Below, piece after piece: positions 12,585 through 14,835 of a stretch of 14,835 bases of DNA; position 1 is the stretch's first letter, and every line of letters starts with the position of its first letter. The notes below the pieces were generated by a model, which worked only from the letters and a program-made list of their open reading frames with translations, searched no databases and was not told the origin of the DNA. The position numbers and the translations under genes were made by a program. The stretch is from an uncultured Oscillospiraceae bacterium (lineage in GTDB: Bacteria > Bacillota > Clostridia > Oscillospirales > Oscillospiraceae), in assembly GCA_934567115.1 (NCBI GenBank), contig CAKTJA010000016.1, positions 1 to 14,835 of the forward strand, read 5' to 3'.

Positions 12585-14627
12585 CTACAGGGAAAGCACA
12601 CGGACGCCCTCGCGTCCGGCGAGGAGGCGCGCCTCACGGTGCTGGCAGGTGAGCAGCAGGATCTGGCGCGTTTGGCTCTCTTCGAGAAGAAGCTCCAGCG
12701 CGGCGGCGCAGCGTTCGTCGTCAAAACGGACGAGCGCGTCGTCAAGCACCAGAGGAACACGGCGGTCCTTCGGCAGCACCAGTGAGCAGATCGCAAGACG
12801 CACGGCAAGATAGAGCTGGTCCGCCGCGCCCCGGCTGAGAAGGGAGACGTCGCGCGCGATGGGGTCGTCCGTCTCCTCGGCGGAGGCGTTGAACGTGCGG
12901 TCGAGCAGCACGGCGCGGTATTTTCCCCCGGTGAGACGGGAGAAAAACCCGGCCGCGCATCGGCCCAGCGCCGGAGAAAAACGGCTTTGCAGGGTCGAGT
13001 TCGCCTGAGCCAGCACGTCCATCGCGAGGCAGAGCGCGTCGTACTCGGACCGGAGCGTTTCGCGCTCGGCGCGCTTTTCGGCAAGCGCGCTTTCCAGCTC
13101 GGCCGGTTCGCCGAGCGCGCGGCCGCGCCCTGCGGTATAGTCGCTGCGCCGCTGTGCCTCGCGCATTTTTTCGGTGCAGTCGGCAAGCGCGGCGCGCAGA
13201 GCCTCCCGGCTTTGGGTGGGACGCTCCGTCGGCTCGGCGGGGCATGTTCGCCCGCCGCTCTGCGCGGCAAGCGTTTCACAGCGGACCCCGGCGTCCTGCG
13301 CGGCGCGCGTCAGGCGGGCGAACTCGGCCCATAGGGAGAGGCCCTCGTCGATGTAAGCCGGGGCCTGGCTGAGATCGGTCATGGGAAGCGCCGCAAGCAG
13401 CTCGTGTACGGCGCTGTCATACAGCCGCTGCTGCGCGATCGCGTCGGCCTGCGCCTCATGCAGTTCGCGTTCCAGCGCGTTTCGCTCGGCGGCGCGCGCC
13501 TTGCGCCTTGTCCGCGCAAGCCTTTCATGGGCGGACATATAAATGAGCGCTGTGAGGGAGGCGATTTTCCCGGCGAGCGAGATGGCGGCCGGTATCGCGG
13601 AAATAAAGAAGAAGGCGAGGAGCGCGGCGAGGGATACTATAATATAAGGAAGATAATCGGTTTCGCTTTTTGATCCGGCGTCAAACGAGAGAAGCGCGGC
13701 CTCCCTGTCCGAACGGCGCTGTGCGGCCTGAGCAGCCTCGTCCCTGAGCGGGGCGAGCGACAGGAGCCGTGCGCGGCTTTGCTCCAGCGCTTCGCGGTCC
13801 GGAAGCTTCCGCTCGGAAAGCGTGCGGCGCAGCCGATCGGCTTCCGCCTGTGCGCTTCGGTACGCCGCCTCCGCCTCCAAGACGGTTTGCCGCCGCTCCC
13901 ACGCATCGGCGAGATCGTGCCGCTCCAGCTCGGCGCGCAGCGTTTCGGCCCGTGCGGAGCAGTCGGCAAGCGCGGCTTCGGCGGCTGCGTGCTCGCCGGT
14001 GAGCGCGCGCAGCTCCTCCAGAGCGCGTTCGGCCTCGGAGATCTCGGCGTCGAGCGCCGGAATGCGTCCGGTTTTGTTGTGCTTTCGCGCGTTGAGCTGG
14101 CGGCGCAGCACGGCCTCGGCCTCGCTGTAGGTCACGCCCTCCTCGCCGGAGGTGATGAGGGAGGCGATCCGACGCTCCAGCTCGGCGTCGGAATCCACGG
14201 CGACGCAGCCCTGCCCAATGAAGGCGCTGCGCTCGTAGACCCCGCGCGGTACGCCGGTGAGCGTTTCGCCGCAGTCGGCGGAGGTCAGCGGCGCAGGCTC
14301 CCCTGAGCCGGTGTATACGGCGGAGAAGCGGCCCATGGGAGAATTGGCGCGGGCGGTGTCGCGCGTGAGCGTGATACGTCCGCCGCTGTCCGACTCCAGC
14401 TCGAGCCGGCCCTGCATGGCGCTGCCGCTCCATGGCGCGTAGCGGTTTTTGTCCGCCGCTGCTCCGCGCTCGCGCGTCGGAAGACCGTAGAGCATGATCC
14501 GTAGAAAGGCGGCAAGCGTCGATTTCCCGGCCTCGTTCGGCGCTTCTATAATATTAAGTCCCGGAGCAAGGTCGAGCGTGCGGCGCTCGAACCTGCCGAA
14601 GGTTGCGTTGAGCGATCGGAACCGCAT
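12585..14627 (-). CDS. YhaN/SbcC-like coiled-coil ATPase with a central membrane segment
   Basis: The 680-residue product belongs to the SMC/Rad50/RecN-like AAA ATPases and most resembles YhaN. Its N-terminus is MRFRSLNATFGRF then a Walker A form APNEAGKST (29-37; the family usually has G at 29). Near the C-terminus are the ABC signature LSRGAADQ (597-604), Walker B VPLVLDD (624-630, with the DD of this family) and His663 in a switch-like LLTCQHRE. Two long charged coiled-coil regions (about 165-320 and 366-590) flank a hydrophobic hairpin (about 325-365) that should enter the membrane, as in YhaN. YhaN works with the nuclease YhaO in DNA repair; no such nuclease is visible here. I start at the ATG at 14627 although the frame is open to 14816, because family similarity and a strong Shine-Dalgarno lie there. 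Confidence 0.85.
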   Translation of the reverse strand: MRFRSLNATFGRFERRTLDLAPGLNIIEAPNEAGKSTLAAFLRIMLYGLPTRERGAAADKNRYAPWSGSAMQGRLELESDSGGRITLTRDTARANSPMGRFSAVYTGSGEPAPLTSADCGETLTGVPRGVYERSAFIGQGCVAVDSDAELERRIASLITSGEEGVTYSEAEAVLRRQLNARKHNKTGRIPALDAEISEAERALEELRALTGEHAAAEAALADCSARAETLRAELERHDLADAWERRQTVLEAEAAYRSAQAEADRLRRTLSERKLPDREALEQSRARLLSLAPLRDEAAQAAQRRSDREAALLSFDAGSKSETDYLPYIIVSLAALLAFFFISAIPAAISLAGKIASLTALIYMSAHERLARTRRKARAAERNALERELHEAQADAIAQQRLYDSAVHELLAALPMTDLSQAPAYIDEGLSLWAEFARLTRAAQDAGVRCETLAAQSGGRTCPAEPTERPTQSREALRAALADCTEKMREAQRRSDYTAGRGRALGEPAELESALAEKRAERETLRSEYDALCLAMDVLAQANSTLQSRFSPALGRCAAGFFSRLTGGKYRAVLLDRTFNASAEETDDPIARDVSLLSRGAADQLYLAVRLAICSLVLPKDRRVPLVLDDALVRFDDERCAAALELLLEESQTRQILLLTCQHREARLLAGREGVRVLSL

Positions 14628-14641
14628 GGGATCACCACCTT
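14628..14641 (-). promoter_or_regulatory. Extended Shine-Dalgarno of the YhaN-like gene
   Basis: Read on the minus strand, AAGGTGGTGATCCC directly precedes the ATG. It matches the complement of the 16S rRNA 3' tail (AAGGAGGTGATCC) at 12 of 13 positions, far longer than the usual 5-7 bases. It fixes the start at 14627 over the upstream in-frame codons. Confidence 0.75.
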
Positions 14642-14681
14642 GAATAGTACGAGAGAATACGGGGAAAAACAGCTGTAATAT

Positions 14682-14710
14682 AGTATAACACCTTTGCTTT
14701 GCTTTGTCTT
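14682..14710 (-). promoter_or_regulatory. Promoter of the YhaN-like gene (and probably the four-gene minus-strand set)
   Basis: On the minus strand, AAGACA (14710-14705) and TATACT (14687-14682) are 17 bp apart. The -10 is preceded by TGT, giving an extended -10 (TGNTATACT) that can compensate for the poor -35. The spacer has three AAAGC/AAAGG repeats. The predicted start is about 45-50 bp before the ATG. No terminator is evident in the 45-49 bp gaps of the next three genes. Confidence 0.6.
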
Positions 14711-14742
14711 GCAAAAAAAATAAAAAAACTTCAAAAAAGGGG

Positions 14743-14771
14743 TTGACAAAGCGGGGATGTAGTGGTAAGAT
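14743..14771 (+). promoter_or_regulatory. Strong sigma-A promoter at the right edge, probably of an rRNA operon
   Basis: TTGACA (14743-14748), a 17-bp spacer and TAAGAT (14766-14771) are nearly consensus. Upstream (14713-14738) lie three A-tracts of 8, 7 and 6 A, the composition of an UP element that boosts rRNA promoters. The transcript would start near 14778 and run out of the window. It diverges from the YhaN-like gene, and the 33 bp between the two -35 boxes are shared. Confidence 0.8.
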
Positions 14772-14777
14772 AGCAAC

Positions 14778-14835
14778 TGTTCCGCGGTTGGAGCGTGTAC
14801 CTTGTAAATTAAACAACGAAGACAGAAAGCACCAG
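14778..14835 (+). other. Leader of a rightward transcript, possibly 16S rRNA leader
   Basis: No reading frame or start codon with a Shine-Dalgarno is seen in the last 58 bases. The segment ACCTTGTAAATTAAACAACG resembles, from memory, the conserved leader found before 16S rRNA genes in related Clostridia. Together with the promoter type, this makes a ribosomal RNA operon the best guess, but no mature rRNA sequence is inside the window. Confidence 0.4.

Noticed and set aside
14611..14641. Resemblance to the 3' end of 16S rRNA (ATCGGAA then GGATCACC-CCTT)
   Set aside because: The match is confined to the Shine-Dalgarno complement and a short ATCGGAA. The sequence is explained as the start of a coding region, and no further 16S sequence surrounds it.
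14628..14816. N-terminal extension of the YhaN-like protein
   Set aside because: The extension would translate the promoter region and AT-rich tracts. Family similarity and the strong Shine-Dalgarno begin at 14627.
1..14835. CRISPR arrays, prophage or transposase genes, tRNA genes
   Set aside because: I looked on both strands and found no regularly spaced repeats, no such proteins and no cloverleaf with the conserved TTCGA arm.

Overview
The window is GC-rich chromosomal DNA from a low-mobility core region. The gene order dnaB-tilS-hpt-ftsH, the AGGAGG-type ribosome binding sites, the sigma-A-like promoters and the style of the proteins point to a Gram-positive anaerobe of the class Clostridia, most likely a high-GC member of the Oscillospiraceae. 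That placement is inference from gene order and protein style, not from a marker-gene comparison.

Positions 1-4119 (+ strand) hold a housekeeping cluster: the last 32 codons of the replicative helicase DnaB, tRNA(Ile)-lysidine synthase (tilS, overlapping dnaB by ATGA), hypoxanthine phosphoribosyltransferase (hpt) and the membrane AAA+ protease FtsH. A hairpin terminator sits between hpt and ftsH and another follows ftsH. Positions 4120-4476 are a regulatory intergenic region with a good promoter and two leader stem-loops.

Positions 4477-9340 (+ strand) hold a complete five-gene branched-chain amino-acid type ABC importer: lipoprotein binding protein (livJ), two permeases (livH, livM) and two ATPases (livG, livF). 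A perfect 13-bp hairpin separates livJ from livHMGF and probably sets the excess of binding protein over transporter. The last four genes are tightly packed or overlapping.

Positions 9341-9622 contain no gene but are dense in secondary structure: the liv terminator, then three back-to-back perfect hairpins, the last of which repeats the liv terminator almost exactly (31 of 32 bases).

Positions 9623-14627 (- strand, read right to left) hold four codirectional genes with gaps of 45-49 bp: a large YhaN/SbcC-like coiled-coil ATPase with a central membrane segment, a PF06541-type (CmpB-like) membrane protein, an Mrp/NBP35-type Fe-S carrier ATPase and a fused ThrE-type threonine/serine exporter. 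The first gene has an extended -10 promoter and a Shine-Dalgarno that pairs with almost the whole 16S rRNA tail. Diverging from it, at the right edge, is a consensus sigma-A promoter with an A-tract upstream, probably that of a ribosomal RNA operon lying outside the window.

I found no CRISPR array, transposase, phage gene, toxin-antitoxin pair or tRNA. Most of the window is ordinary core genome. The parts most worth a second look are the hairpin block at 9377-9600, the YhaN-like ATPase with no nuclease partner in view, and the layered RNA control signals of the liv operon.
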